A DNA stretch of 64,000 nt from contig JAPTJF010000008.1 in NCBI GenBank assembly GCA_029339195.1, positions 62,001 to 126,000 on the forward strand. Direction: 5' to 3'. The notes beneath the pieces were generated by a model. That model was given only the letters and a program-made list of their open reading frames with translations. It was not told the DNA's origin and searched no databases. Each line of letters opens with the position of its first letter. The stretch's first letter is position 1. The position numbers and the translations under genes were made by a program. This document shows positions 10,092 through 22,100 of this stretch, in pieces. The stretch comes from Micractinium sp. NFX-FRZ (taxonomy: Eukaryota; Chlorophyta; Trebouxiophyceae; Chlorellales; Chlorellaceae).

Positions 10092-13000
10092 TCAGATCTG
10101 GAGCGCCGAGGCGATGGGCTGCGCAAGCGACAGCACCTCAAAGGGCGCACGGTCGGTGACGGCGGTCACGGTGGCGGGGCACGAGTCGGTGATCCAAAAG
10201 TACCTGCACACACAGGAAGACATGAGGAAGAAGGTTGCAAACTGAGTGCACATTACGTGGTGACAGGGGTCGGCGATACAGAGGTACCGGTCGGTACAGT
10301 GGCGCGTCAGGGCAGGGAGGAGGTGAGGATAGAGCAGGGCGTGATGTGACAGCTTGGGGGCCTGAGGCACGAGCAGATGCTATGGAGGGGGCATGCACGG
10401 CAGGGTGCGAAATGTTGAGGCAGGCAGGCAGGCAGGCAGGCGGGGTGTGGTGGCTCGGAGAATTGTAGTCTATTTGTGAGGCCGTCACACACACAAGTGT
10501 GTCTGGCACAAAAGAAAGGTGTCGTCACAGCCAGCAGGACAAGAATGCAGTACAACTAGAGACAGGAGCAGCTGCAGTAGACGCTGCGGCAGCTAGGAGA
10601 GCAGCAGAGAATAAACCTGGGCAGGGCGGTGTGGCTCGGAGAATTGTAGTCTATGTGTGATGCCGTCACACACACGAGTGTGTCTGGCACAAAAGGATGT
10701 CGTCACAGCCAGCGAGGTCCAGAGTGCACACAACGACAGCTAGTGGGGCAGGCATGGATGCAGCCGGGCGAGGCAGTGCAGGGCAAGCAATTGCTGCCAG
10801 GGGCTCCTCCAGAAGGGAGTGAGTTGTGTGCTCTGTGCTCTCGCTAGCCCTCCAAAATCAACACACCCAGCCCATGCTGCTGCAGCACTCAGAACGCAGC
10901 CAGTCAGCAGGCAGCACTCGGGCACAGCACTCACTTGAAGCCGTCCGTGGCGCCGTTGCCCTGCTCCCCCTCGAAGCGGCGCCAGGACTCGTTGGGAAAG
11001 ACGCCGTGGGTGACGTATGCACTGACGTGCGCCGCACCCTGTGTGGCCAGCAGCCGCTGGCACTCTATCAATGTGCCGCCTGCAGGCGGGGCCAAGGGGG
11101 AAGGGGTAGAGTGGGGCGGGGTGGAGATTCCGATGTGCCTGACAGCCAGCCAGCCACGCTTGCAGCTGCAGCACCCGCATCCTCGCATGAACACATGTTG
11201 ACATCCAGGCATTCACCGCCCTCGGCACCACGTCATCCCACAATGACATCCTGCTCCCCTCGCGCCATCCCCCCACCTCCCCCTACCTCACCGCCACTCG
11301 TCCACCCCCTCCCAGCCGCCCCACCTCCACAGCAGTATCAGCAGCAACCCACCCACCCCTGCCCCACCTCCACCACAGCACAGTATCAGCAGCAGGCACC
11401 CACCGCTCTGCACCAGGTCCCCCCGCGCCGTTCCCCACTCCTCCACCTGACCACCACTCTTCCACCCCACTCTTCCACTCCACCACAGTATCAGCAGCAG
11501 CCACCCACCGCTCTGCACCAGGTCGTCGACAATGACGACGTGCCGCCCCCGCGCCGTCCCCTCCTTCAGCCGCACAATGCGCTTGTCGCCGTCGCGCACC
11601 TTGGTGCAGATGACCTGCAGGCGCGCGTGCGGCATGCATGCATGCTCAGTCGCTTGAGCTGCGTGCGCACCTCTGTTGTGTGGTCCCTTCACTTTCAGTT
11701 GCAAGCGCTCCAGCCTCCCTCCCTTGGCACCCACCCCTCTCATGTAGAAACCAACAAGAAAACAACCCACCTCTGGGTAGTCCCCAAACTGGTAGTGGAA
11801 GCGCTTCCAGGCGCCCTCATCGGGGTAGGCAATGGTGATGTTGGCGGCGTCGGGCAGCTGGCGCAGGCGCTCCCTGAACGCAGTCGGATGCGGTGAGGAG
11901 GGGTGAACAAGGGTAGATGAGACGGCGTGGGGGTGATGGTGACGGGGTTGCGAGGCTGAGCGCATGGGGTCTTGTCCAACAGCCCAAGTCCTTCCAAGGC
12001 TTGTTGCCTCAGCAGGCTCTGGGAGCGACAGGCACCGGGGCTGTCTGCCCGCCTCGCTACCCCTTCCGCACGGTGCTGGGCCTCGTATGCCAGCATATTA
12101 ACCCCCACCCCAATCCCACCACTGGAGGTGCACCCCCACACACCCCACTTGAGCAGCGGGATGCCCGACTCAACGCGAGCAGCAGCACATGCGCCTTCAG
12201 CCCCCCACCAACCCAGGCGTATCATGCCTGCTGCTCAACCCGCCCCCACCTGAGCAGCGGGATGCCCGACTCGAACAGCGGCAGCACTTGGTCCCCAAAG
12301 TAGAAGCGCTCCTGAAGGGCATGGATGTCAAAGATCACCACGCTGGCTGCAGGGGGGGGCAGAAGAGTGGGCTGGGTTAGTGAGGGACGAATGGGCAAAG
12401 GGCGGAAGCGAAGGGGCATGCAGCGGGAGAGCCGACAGTGGTGCAGTGTTGCCTGCCGCCGCCTGTCGCGCGCACCTGGGCCGCCGCGCGCCAGCGGGAT
12501 GTTTGAGATGATGCGTGCCAGGGTGAAGGCGGTGGCCACGTCACCCTCAGCCTCCACGCGCTCCGCTGCAGGAGCAACATGTGGGGAGCGCAGGTGGGTG
12601 TGAGGCTGGCAGGGGAGACCGGTCGCATGAGCTACTAGAATCAGGCAAGTGAGATGCCGCTGCCAGTGTGCTCGCGCCTGGGCTCCCCTTCGCTCGGCGC
12701 GTGCACTCATGCACCACGGTGCCCAGCACGCCCCGCTGCCTGTGCTGGGCTGGGCAGTGCGGGCAGCCTGTGGCGTGTCTTGTAACGTGCCCCAAAGCCG
12801 AGGCCCCCGCCGCGTGCCCCTGCTGCGCACCCGTGCCGGTGGGGAAGTAGGGCAGGACGAGTGTGAAGGAGCCCACAAAGAGGCGGGGGAGCTGGTAGAT
12901 GATGGAGATCTGCAGCCAGCCAACAAACAAACGAGGAAGAGGGCCACACAGCGGGTTCATCTTTGTGCCGGCATGGGGCATGCTTGCGGCCGTGCACAGG

Positions 13001-14349
13001 TTCAAACATGGCATGTGCACATGTCGCACGCCCCCGGCTGTATATGGATGGAGGCGCCTCAGTCCGTGGGAAGATCCATCTGCCGCACCAGGCCCTCTAG
13101 CCCCCTGCCAGACCAGACCTGCTCAAAGATGACGCCCGGGGTGTGGAAGGAGGCGAGGAAGGCGACGTGGCGGTTGCGGATGCGGATGGCGTCCTTCACA
13201 AACAGGTTGGGGAAGCCGTCGGCAAAGCGCCTGCGACAAGAAGAAGCAGGGAAGCAGGCAGGTTGCTTAGACAGACGCCTCTCTCCCAGCAGATAGAGAA
13301 CTACCTCCACCTTTGAACAGATGGTGGGGAGCCGTCGACGAGGCGCCTGCAGGGCAGGGACGGATGCACGGAAACGCACAAAAGAGGCAGTCATGTGAGA
13401 GGACACGCACGTATGAGGCGGTCACGTGAGGAGCAGGCAGACCAGGCCCGCAAGCCGTGACAGGCCATGCCATGCCATGCCGAATCACACCTTGGATGCA
13501 TGCATGCAAAACAGCTCCACCCGCCCCTCGCTGCACGCCCAAACCCCACCCTCAACCCTCGAATGTATCTTTAGCAATTGATTGATTGATTGAATGCCCT
13601 TGCTCACTTCCAGTTGATCTCCGCCAGCTCCACCCGCCTCTTACTGCACTCATGAACCCCATCCCAACCCTTCAGTCTAATTATAGACATGCCCTTGCTC
13701 ACTTCCAGTTGATCTCCGCCAGCTCCACCCGCCCCTCGCTGCACTCCACGATGCGCCGCGCCAGCTGCTCGCAGTCGGGGTAGTAGAAGAGCAGGCAGTC
13801 GCGCTTCAGCTCTTCGGGGAGCTGCAGGGGCGGCAGGGAGGGAGGGAGGGGTGGGTGCGTGACGTGGGTGCTGGCTGAGGCGGGTGTGCTGGGCGCCAGT
13901 GTGAGAGCTGGGGTACTACTGCGCAGCGCTGGCGGCAAGGACGCAACGTCTGCTGCTGCGCCCCGCCCTGGCGCCTGCTGCAGCTTTCGCCCCCTCTGCT
14001 GCACTTCAACAACGGGACAGCGCTTTGAGTTTGTCGCTGCTGGCTGCTCCTGCCAGCTGCCGCTGCCTGCCGCCGCCGCCTTGCGCACCTCTTGCACATT
14101 GACGTTGGGCGCCGTTATGCGGTAGTCGCTGGTGTCGCTGGCACTGGCCCCCGGCTTCAGCATCACGTGGTTGCTCATGTTTCCCAAGCTGCCACCAAAG
14201 CTGCCGCGATGCTCCGCGACAGCGCGCTGGGGACGGCTGAGCGGGTGGGCGGGAAGGGGGCGGTGGCGGAAACCGCGCTGGCTAGGGTGTCGTGCAGATG
14301 GGGAGGGTGCGGCTTGGGCGAGGGTGCAGACACCACGCCAGCAGGCCAT
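10092..14349 (-). CDS. PRS4: Ribose-phosphate pyrophosphokinase, plant PRS4 type, 407 aa
   Basis: Ten exons: 14089-14349, 13703-13821, 13119-13230, 12831-12909, 12476-12565, 12250-12346, 11771-11873, 11509-11614, 10935-11079, 10092-10203 (1224 nt). The enzyme makes PRPP from ribose-5-phosphate and ATP for nucleotide, His and Trp synthesis. The spliced core follows the plant cytosolic isoform 4 closely: [104 protein letters not shown] and [14 protein letters not shown]. The PRPP-binding loop is [19 protein letters not shown]. The ATG at 14349 adds about 90 residues before the core, starting [12 protein letters not shown]. It could be a transit peptide or an over-long start; an internal Met lies in [11 protein letters not shown]. 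Three exon ends have echo copies in the neighbouring introns. Intron 1 (267 nt) is frame-preserving and stop-free. Confidence 0.93.
10441..10716. repeat. Direct repeat, about 100 bp, two copies in PRS4 intron 9
   Basis: Copies at about 10445-10535 and 10626-10716 share ggctcggagaattgtagtc, a run of acacac flanked by gtgtgt, and gtcgtcacagccagc. They start 181 bp apart and are not derived from a neighbouring exon. Confidence 0.9.
11333..11436 (-). repeat. Exon echoes of PRS4 exon 8 donor end
   Basis: The true junction (about 11487-11560, cagtatcagcagcag then cacccaccgctctgcacc) is copied at 11381-11436 and in part at 11333-11358. In the copy the exon part is shortened by about 19 nt internally (ccaggtcccc). 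A GTGGGT decoy donor is retained. Confidence 0.85.
12143..12171 (-). repeat. Exon echo of PRS4 exon 6 donor end
   Basis: gagcagcgggatgcccgac is shared between the real exon end (12250-12275) and this intronic copy, about 102 bp further downstream in the transcript. The decoy donor has mutated to AAGTGGG. Confidence 0.85.
13511..13645 (-). repeat. Exon echoes of PRS4 exon 2 donor end
   Basis: The end of exon 2 with its donor (13691-13740, cttgctcacttccagttgat) is repeated at 13600-13645. A shorter third copy lies at 13511-13532 (agctccacccgcccctcgct). The period is about 90-115 bp. The 13600 copy keeps an intact GTGAGC decoy donor. Confidence 0.9.
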
Positions 14350-14843
14350 CCAAGGGAGAGTGAAGTGCTGGCTGGCGGCTGGGGAAGCCGACAGCCTTGG
14401 CTGATGCTACAGAGGATGGTCGTTACGATGCAAGCCGTCTGCAATTGCAAGCATTGCATTCACCTGACTGCGAGCGCGCTGCGGGGTGGAAGGGAAGAAT
14501 ACATGGGCCCGTAACTATTTGCCGGTTTACGAGCAGTCCTGCGGTACCCACTATCTCTCCATAGAGGGGCAGCAGCGCGGGCAGCGCGGCACGGGAGTGG
14601 GGCGTGTTCTGGCAACCGTGTGCTCTCGTCGGGGCGACCTGGCGGGCCACATCACCCTCCATTGTCGGTCACGCTGCTTGGGAGCCAGCCCACCTGCCTT
14701 GGTATCGGAGCGTGCGCAACCGCCCGAGCGCCAGCGGTCCCTTGCCTTCTCTCTCTGGGCAGCTCCCAGCACTTCCAGCCGACGCACCAGCGCGTCGTGC
14801 AACTATTCAGGCCTCGTGACAGGCCGGCGCAGCTCGGCAGGTC
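14350..14843. promoter_or_regulatory. Divergent promoter region, PRS4-like / VTT protein
   Basis: 494 bp between two genes transcribed away from each other, so both promoters and 5' UTRs must lie here. No TATA box or other clear element was recognised. Confidence 0.45.
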
Positions 14844-17602
14844 ATGCCGGCGGCGGCGGGCGGCAGCGGCACCGCCAACGGGCACGCAAACGTGCAGGTG
14901 CACCCCGCTCCTGGGGGTGCTGCAGTTGCCCGGTGCTGCATGCAGGGGAAAGGCCTGGTTGCTGCATGCAGGCAGACTGGGTGCCTGCTCAAACCCGCCT
15001 CCCCTGCCGGTGTCCCCTGCAGGATGCGGCGGAGAAGGAGAGCAAGCAGCGGCGCATTTCGGCGCCCTGGGCGTACCTCCGCTCCCTCGCCTGGGTGCGC
15101 CCCGTCCTCATCTTTGCAGCCCTCTACATCTCCGCCCTCTCCCTCATCCTGCTGCTCTTCTCACAGCTTCCAACCCTCAGCGAGCTGGCAGGTGGGTTGT
15201 GCCGCGAGTGTGGGGGTAGTGCGGTCATTCGCCGCTCTCGCCAACGCTATCGCACCAGCCCCTGTAACAGAACAGAGCTGCAACAGCTGGTGTGCCCACC
15301 CTCCCGCTATGGACTCTCCTGCCGACCAGCCGTGCTTTGCTGTGCTTTGCTTTGCTGTGCTGTGCTGTGCTGTGCTGTGCTGTGCTCAAACAGTTACCCT
15401 CAGCCGTCATACAGCAGAGTAGCCAGCAGCGACGATGAAACATTTAATCAATCAACCTTTTGCTTTCACTGCACGCTGCCCCCCCATGTTGTTGTGCTGC
15501 AGAGAAGCAGCTGGCGTCGGGGGGCGGCGGCGCCGAGGGCGGCGTGCCCGAGCAGCTGCGCCTGGCGGTGCCCCACAGCTTTGAGGAGCTGCGCAGCGTG
15601 AGGCGCACGCTGGAGCTGTACCGCCAGAACTATGCGGTACACGTGGCGGCGCTCATGGTGGCCACACACATCTTCCTGCAGGTGGGCGGGACGGCACTAC
15701 GCATGCATGCCTTGCAAGGCGCCACGCGTTCTGTGCTACGTGTGGCGGCAGCGGCAGGGGCAGTGCCAGTGGTGGACAAAGCTGCGCGCTGGGCTGGCCA
15801 AGCGAGGCTGCACGTGCAGGGTGCTGGGTTGTGGGGGCCAGAGTAAAGTGCAGGTGCAGTTGCGGCAAGGGCAGGGCCCCTCGAGGGCTGCCCTCAGCAT
15901 ATGTACGGCCCAGGGTTGGCCCAGCGCTGCCTGTTGCAGTGCCGCCAGCCCTCCCCACGCCACGCCTGCCCCCCTGCCTTTCACTTCTGCTGCACAGCCC
16001 TTGGCTCTCCCTCCCTGCAGGCCTTCATGGTCCCTGGCTCCATTTTCATCAATGTGCTGGCAGGCAGCATGTACTCCCTGCCCGGTGAGTGCCAGCTGGC
16101 AGGCGGACGGAGGGCGGCCTGGCAGCTGGGGCAGCTGCGGCAGGCAGCCAACCCCGGCAGGCCTGGCCGGGCTTGGCAGCAGAGCAGTGAAGTGGGGCGA
16201 TGATGCCGGCGCTCTGCAGCGGACGGCCGGCCAGCTGCCCACCACACCGGCGCCCTCTCACCCCAGCGCCTGTGAACCCTGCCCCACCTGCCTGCAGTGG
16301 CCACCAGTTTTGCGGCGGTGGTCGACTGCTGCGGGGCGGCCGTCAATTACTGGCTCTCACGCTGGCTGCTGAGGGACGTGGTGGCGGGGATCTTCCCTTC
16401 CCGGGTGCAGGCGTTTGCCACAGAGGTGCGGGGAGGCACAGATTGGGTGCCAGGGGTGCCATGCCGTGCTGTGCCGTGCCGTGCTGTGCCGTGCATCGCC
16501 AGGCGGGGCTGGTGTCCCTGGGCACGTGACTTTGCCTCGTCACCGTTCTGTGCCCCGCCCTCTCCTGGCCTTGCGCGTCTGCCCCTGTTGCAGATGAAGA
16601 AGCACCAGAGCAACCTTTTGAACTACAACCTGTTCATACGCACCGCACCCATCTTTCCCAGGTGCGGGTTGTGGCGTGGTGGTGGTGGGAGCAGGAGGCA
16701 TGTCCCACGTCGCCGTGTGGGAGGCAGCCGTTTCAGCTCGCCAGCTGGCATGCCCGTGCTGTGCTGCACAGCAGTGGCGAGCATGCCATGCTGTGCTCGT
16801 CGCCTGCCACGCGTGGCCGCTCGCTGCTCGCCTCACCATGCCCCTCCCCTCCCCGCCCTGCCCTGCCCTGCCTCCCGCAGCTGGCTGGTCAACCTGGCCA
16901 GCCCAATTGTTGGGGTGCCCTTTGAGATCTTTATCATCGCCCTCTTCTGCGGCCACCTGCCCATCAACTTCATCTCTGTCAAGGTGCGTGCAGTGTGTGG
17001 CAGTCGGCTGGGTGGGTGGGCAGCTGTGCGATGTGGCGCAGCAGAGCGACCCTGCGTGTGTGTTTCACGTCGGCGCCCCAAGGTGCACTGCTTGCGGCAC
17101 CGAGCACTGCCCTGCTCCGCACAGCGCTGTGCCCCGCACACACCTGATCGCTGCCCGCCTGCCGCCTGCCCGCCCGCCTGCCTGCCTGGCCCCCCTGCAG
17201 GCGGGTCACAACCTGGCGACGATGCAGTCTGTGTCAGACATGTACTCAACACGCAATGTGCTCTTCCTGCTGCTGGCGGGCGCGCTGGCGCTTGTGCCCG
17301 TGCTGCTGCGCCGGCTGCGCCGCACCGACCGAGCGGCGCGGCATTTCCACCCCGCCGGGGTGCCCGCCGCCGGCGGCGTGTCTCCAGGCAGCGTGGCGGG
17401 CGGCGGCAAGACCTCGCTGCTGCCGATCATCATGCAGGGCGGCGCGGCCCCCTCGTCTGCCCGCCCAGGGGGTGCCGCCGCGGGGCTGGCGTCGGTGGTG
17501 GTGGCGGGGGTGGGCGCGATGCGGGTGGGCGCGGTGGGCGTGGTGCCGCCGCCGCCACCGGCAGCCAAGCACCTCTCAGAATCGGCCAACCACCTGCTCT
17601 AA
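14844..17602 (+). CDS. TMEM41/VTT-domain (SNARE-associated Golgi family) membrane protein, 388 aa
   Basis: Eight exons: 14844-14897, 15023-15191, 15503-15681, 16021-16084, 16298-16425, 16594-16661, 16881-16983, 17201-17602 (1167 nt). Members are polytopic ER or Golgi proteins; TMEM41B is a lipid scramblase acting in autophagy. Visible membrane spans include LIFAALYISALSLILLLF, MVATHIFLQAFMVPGSIFIN and VLFLLLAGALALVPVLL. The VTT signature region NYNLFIRTAPIFPSWLVNLA, then GVPFEIFIIALFCGHLPINF, matches the TMEM41 pattern of Arg-x-x-Pro, Asn and a following Gly-x-x-Pro. The N-terminus is short and hydrophilic; the C-terminal 90 residues are Gly/Ala/Val-rich and low-complexity. The start is the first ATG in frame and is supported by the exon 1 donor (CAG/GTGCAC). 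Confidence 0.85.
15331..15387 (+). repeat. Pentamer array (TGCTG)n in intron 2 of the VTT gene
   Basis: Tandem tgctgtgc/tgctttgc units, GCTGT in transcript sense, inside intron 15192-15502. Confidence 0.95.
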
Positions 17603-19145
17603 GAGCAAGCACGCAGAGAGACAGAACACTGCTCCTTTTTACCATTGCTGGCGTTTTGGCGCGTTGACGCAGTTGTGACACCCTGACCACTGTGAAAACA
17701 TGCGGTATCGACTGCTGAGTAGCACTCCTGACCTTCGCCAGTCACTCTTGTGCCCCCGCGTACGCCGCCCCTGCTGCACCTGCCACCGTGCCGGAACTGG
17801 GCCTTTGCCGGCTGCCAACGTTTTGACCCCTGCCTGCCCCAGGCGTGTATCCCTGTGCCTCCCGATCTGCCCTGCCCCTATTGAACGCCTCTGGCCTGTA
17901 TTGTGCTGCGCCGCTTGACGCCACCTCAGCGCACCAGACTTGCATCCCGCTCCTTCTGCCCTGCCTTACCCTCTGCCCCCGCTATTCATGCCATTACGCA
18001 TTCACACTGTTAAAACATTGATAGACGGAGCACTGAAATGGACAGGCGAGGGCAGGTCGAGGCGGTGCTGGGAGGCCAGCGGGCACTGCAGCCTGCCCGT
18101 GTGGTACAAACAGCGGGACGCTACGGTGCAGTGCGAAGCCCCGCGGCCCGGTTCAGACGGTTGCAAGTATGAAAACCCATGCCTTCGATTGGCTACGGCT
18201 GAAAGTAGGAACGTCACCTCAAGGCATGGTAAAGGAAGCAATGGCTGCAGGGGCGTCAAGGGGTCGGCCGCCAGCGGATACCGCGGAGCCGGGAACCGGT
18301 TGCGGCATGCCCTGGTGGGGATCAGGTCCAGGGTGACGCTCAGGGCTCGACAGGCGGGCAGCCCGGTGGGCAAAGGTCTAGGGAGCAGGAAGGGGGGTAC
18401 TGTGGGTGTGGGCCGCTAAACAGGCAGGGTTGGATGGTGGCAGCCCTACAGCTGCTGCCAGCTGGAGGGAAGTGCACGCAGCGAGCCCAGCAGATATGAA
18501 GGGGAAGGAGGGGTGCAGGCGGCTGGTATGCAGATGCCGCTAGCCGTTGCAGTGGCGTGCGGCAGGTGAAGACGTTATCTGGGCTGGCCGGGTGCGGCGA
18601 CGCGGCAGTGGCTCAGGGGGCATTAGGGACAGGGGAAAGCATTTTGTTTTCATGTGGGCGTGTTTCACTCTATTACCCGACTCAGGCGGGTAGTACCAGC
18701 TTTCTGCTGCTGCGACAAGCTGCGACACGCAGCCGTCAGCAGGGGAATGGAGACAGCCAGGTAGAGTGAACCAGGGGTGGGGCCAGGGTTCCCAGTCGCA
18801 AGAAGACCAAAATCAGACATCTGGAGTGGGTGCGGAAGTGATGAAGGGTGCCAGAAGCGGGGGCGGGGGGTGCGAGGCACGTGAGCCGCCCACGGCTGGA
18901 GAGCAACGTGAAATGTGCAGCTTAGCTGGCCGCGGAGTGTGGTGCTGACCCAAGGGAGAAGGAGTACGAACAGCAGGCCCGAACCACCGAGCATGTGTGG
19001 TTGATGCTGACAAGAGGCACCGTCCTGCTGATGATTCAAATGCGACCACAGGCCCGATCCCGGCAGCGGCGTGCGGGCATTGCCCGCAGTGCCGGCATCG
19101 GCTGTCGGGAGCCTGCTGCCTCGGCATGCCATGCCAGTGGCTGGC
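17603..19145. other. Intergenic between convergent genes
   Basis: 1.5 kb holding the 3' flanks of the VTT gene (+) and ferric reductase gene (-). No conserved protein, RNA gene or repeat was recognised. The longer open frames here have no family resemblance. Confidence 0.5.
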
Positions 19146-22100
19146 TCACAGCGTGTGTGCCATGACGTGGAGCTCAAAGTGGGCACCCGTGCGCCTGCCG
19201 TTGAGGGCTGCCACCTCCACTTGCACCCAACGCGTCATGGCCTCAGGCCCTGCAGGGAAGGGGCAGAGGATGGGGAGAGGGCATTGGAGTGGGCTTGCAG
19301 GGGGCGAGCTAAGGCGGTGCGCCTGGCGTTGCGCTGGTGTGCGTGGAGGGGGGAACACGAGCTCGAGGCAGGGTGCTACCGTAGCGGTGCTGCTGGGGAT
19401 GTTGGGATGTGGCGCCCCGCGTGTTTGCAGGCACGCTGTTTGCAGGCAAGCTGTTTGCAGGGAAGCGAGGAGTCCTTTGCAGGCCCAGAATCTCTCCCAC
19501 TGGCACTGACGCCTCGAATACTCACCGCCAACAAACACCCCAACGACGCCGCCCTTGGATGTTTGCGCCCCAGCTGCCTCGAGCGCCGCGCGCAAGTCGG
19601 GCCTCCCAGCAGCAACCTCCAGGCCCGACTCGCCATCGGAGGCCGTCAGCGTGGCGCCAACCTGAGCAGGTGGGAACGTTGGTCGGCTTGAGGTGAGGCA
19701 GCAGCTGTTCGTTCACTCGCAGGGCAGCATCACTGCTTCATTCTGCCCGTTCACCCGCCCCCTAAACCCTATTAACAGGGCCCCAGCGCAGGATCGTTGC
19801 TGGGCGACCGGATTTCAGCATGCGACCGGCTGCAGGGCACACGGCCACCACTGCAAAGCATGCTGCAGAGGCGGCGCTCACCAGCGTGCAGCCACTGCCG
19901 TGCCCGCTCGGCTCCCCGGCAGGCTCCAGCGGCAGGAAGGCTGCCGACGGCTCCTGCTTGGTGGCACGCCAGTACCTGCGTGCACAGACAGCTTTCCTTT
20001 GGCTGAATTTGCAGGTCATAAAATCCTAGTCTGAAACAAAACCATCAACCAGCCCCACGCCACCCATTACTCCACGCTGGCTGCGCGCACCAATGGTGCC
20101 CCTGCTGGCAAGTGCTGCGGCTCACCTCCACAGGTGCAGGGGGAAGACTGCTAGGGCGTAGGGCACACCGATGGACATGATGGACTGAGTGAAGAACCAG
20201 ACAAGGCCCACCTGCAGGGGCGGACATCGCAGCGCAGGGGGGGCGGCGCCGTCACAGCGCGTGCCGTCACACGCCGCCGGCGGCCGTCCAGCTCAGCAGG
20301 CATCCCGCTGACGTGGCCCTGCCCTGTGCTGCCAGCTTGCCTGCAGCACCTGGCTGCTGGCACATCGGCAGCAGCGGCACCCAACGCTCAGCCCCGGCAA
20401 CACGCAGGCCGTCATGTGGTGCCTGGCCCCCCCGCACACCCACCCACCCACCCACAGCCCGCCCACTGCCTCGCCTTCCAGTACAGGGAGTTGGCGTACT
20501 CTGCGCCGGCAGAGTCCCAGTGCGCGTAGTTCTCCCCGACGTATGTGCCCCCCAGGTAAGTGCCCAGGAAGGCGCCCAGCCAGGCCAGCACGTACACCAG
20601 CGCCAGGTGCAGCGTGCCGGCGCCCTGCGGCTGGATCGCCCTGCCGCGGGCGGGCAAAGGCGGGCGGGTGGAGGCAGGGGGGGGGAGGTGAGGCAGACAT
20701 TTGTTTGGTAGGGGGTTGCTGAGCGGTTTGGAGCACACCCACACGCAGCGCATCCTGGTTCGCAAGGGCGGCCTCCCATCGCTGTGCTGATGGCTGCAAG
20801 CAAGCCAGGCATGTGCTGTCGCAATGGGCGCCCCACATGGCACCCATGGTCGAGAGAGCAAACGGCGGCCGTCCCAAATGCAGCACCTGGCGCGCTTGTG
20901 GAACATCGGGGAGAGGAGTGTGCCGGGGCCTGCGCACGGAGGGCGGGGGCGGGCGACGGCCTATCAACCGGCATGCCTGAGGGCTGCCGCCTCGGCTGAG
21001 TCAGCGGTGCCCCACCACCACCACCACCAGCAAGCCCGCTGCAAGGCCAGGGGCGTGCATCAGTGTCATCACCCCCGCCCCCTCGAGCCCAAGGCCAGGC
21101 GCTGCCATGTGCTCCCCTGGCTGACCTGCGGTGCCGGTGGGCGGCTGGATGTGCTTGATGGCCATGGTGTCCTCGGAGCCGCTGCGTGACACCACCTGGA
21201 AAGCAGGGGCGATTGCAGGGGGCAGGGAGGGCTTGGCAGGCTGGGAGCAAGGTCATGGTGGACGGCTAGGTGCATGGCATGGGATTATGTGCATAGCTTG
21301 GAGGGGCAAGGCAAGTGGAGCAGGCCTGGGCGAGACAGCGGGCCCGGTGCCAAGTGGCACACAGAGGCCGCCCCCGCTCGGCAGTCCACCGCCCTGCTGG
21401 CGCAGCACCTCTCCCTTGTCGCTGTCCTTGTCGGTGGGAACGGGCACCGCCTCCAGCGCCACGTCACCGGTGCAGTACAGGTCCACGCCTAGCCAGCCAT
21501 TGCTGGCCCTGGCCGTGCAGGGAGGAGGGTGCGTGGGTTGAGTGTTACGGCTTGATTACGGTGATGGGATTTTCGTTGGTGACAAGAGTGAGGGCAGGTG
21601 CGCAACAAAGGAGACATGCAGGAGGGGCGGCGGTTGGGGATCAAGCGGCGCCTGTGCGTCCAACAGGAGACGCTTTTTCAAGAGGCAGGACAGGCTGGGG
21701 CAGCGCAGCGTTGGTGGCAGCACACCTGGCGGCAGCGAGGGTGTCTGCATCTAGGATGCAGAACTCGCGAGGCTGGCGGCTTGCCCACACGAGGTGCACG
21801 TGGTGGGGCAGTTGGCCTGCCTGCATTGGGGTCAGCAGCCAGGCGGCGCGCTGGACAGGGATGCAGCATGACTGCCTTGGCAGGGCAGCCGGCAGCCGGC
21901 CCGGGTTCCTGCCGCCGCGTGAAGCAAGCATGCAGCGGTCTCACACGACCACCAGCCATGATCAGTCCAAGCTGTGCACCGCAGCCCCTCACCGCTGAAG
22001 GCGGGTCCGCCCTGCGCCTGCCGACCTCCTGCCGCAGCATTGCCAGCAGAGGCGTGACCTGCGCGGCAGACGCAAATAGCAAACACGCCGGGAGAACAGG

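Noticed and set aside
20267..21256. A 329-codon open frame on the minus strand
   Set aside because: It is Arg/Pro/His-rich, runs through introns, and overlaps in another frame the hydrophobic exon that clearly encodes ferric reductase spans.
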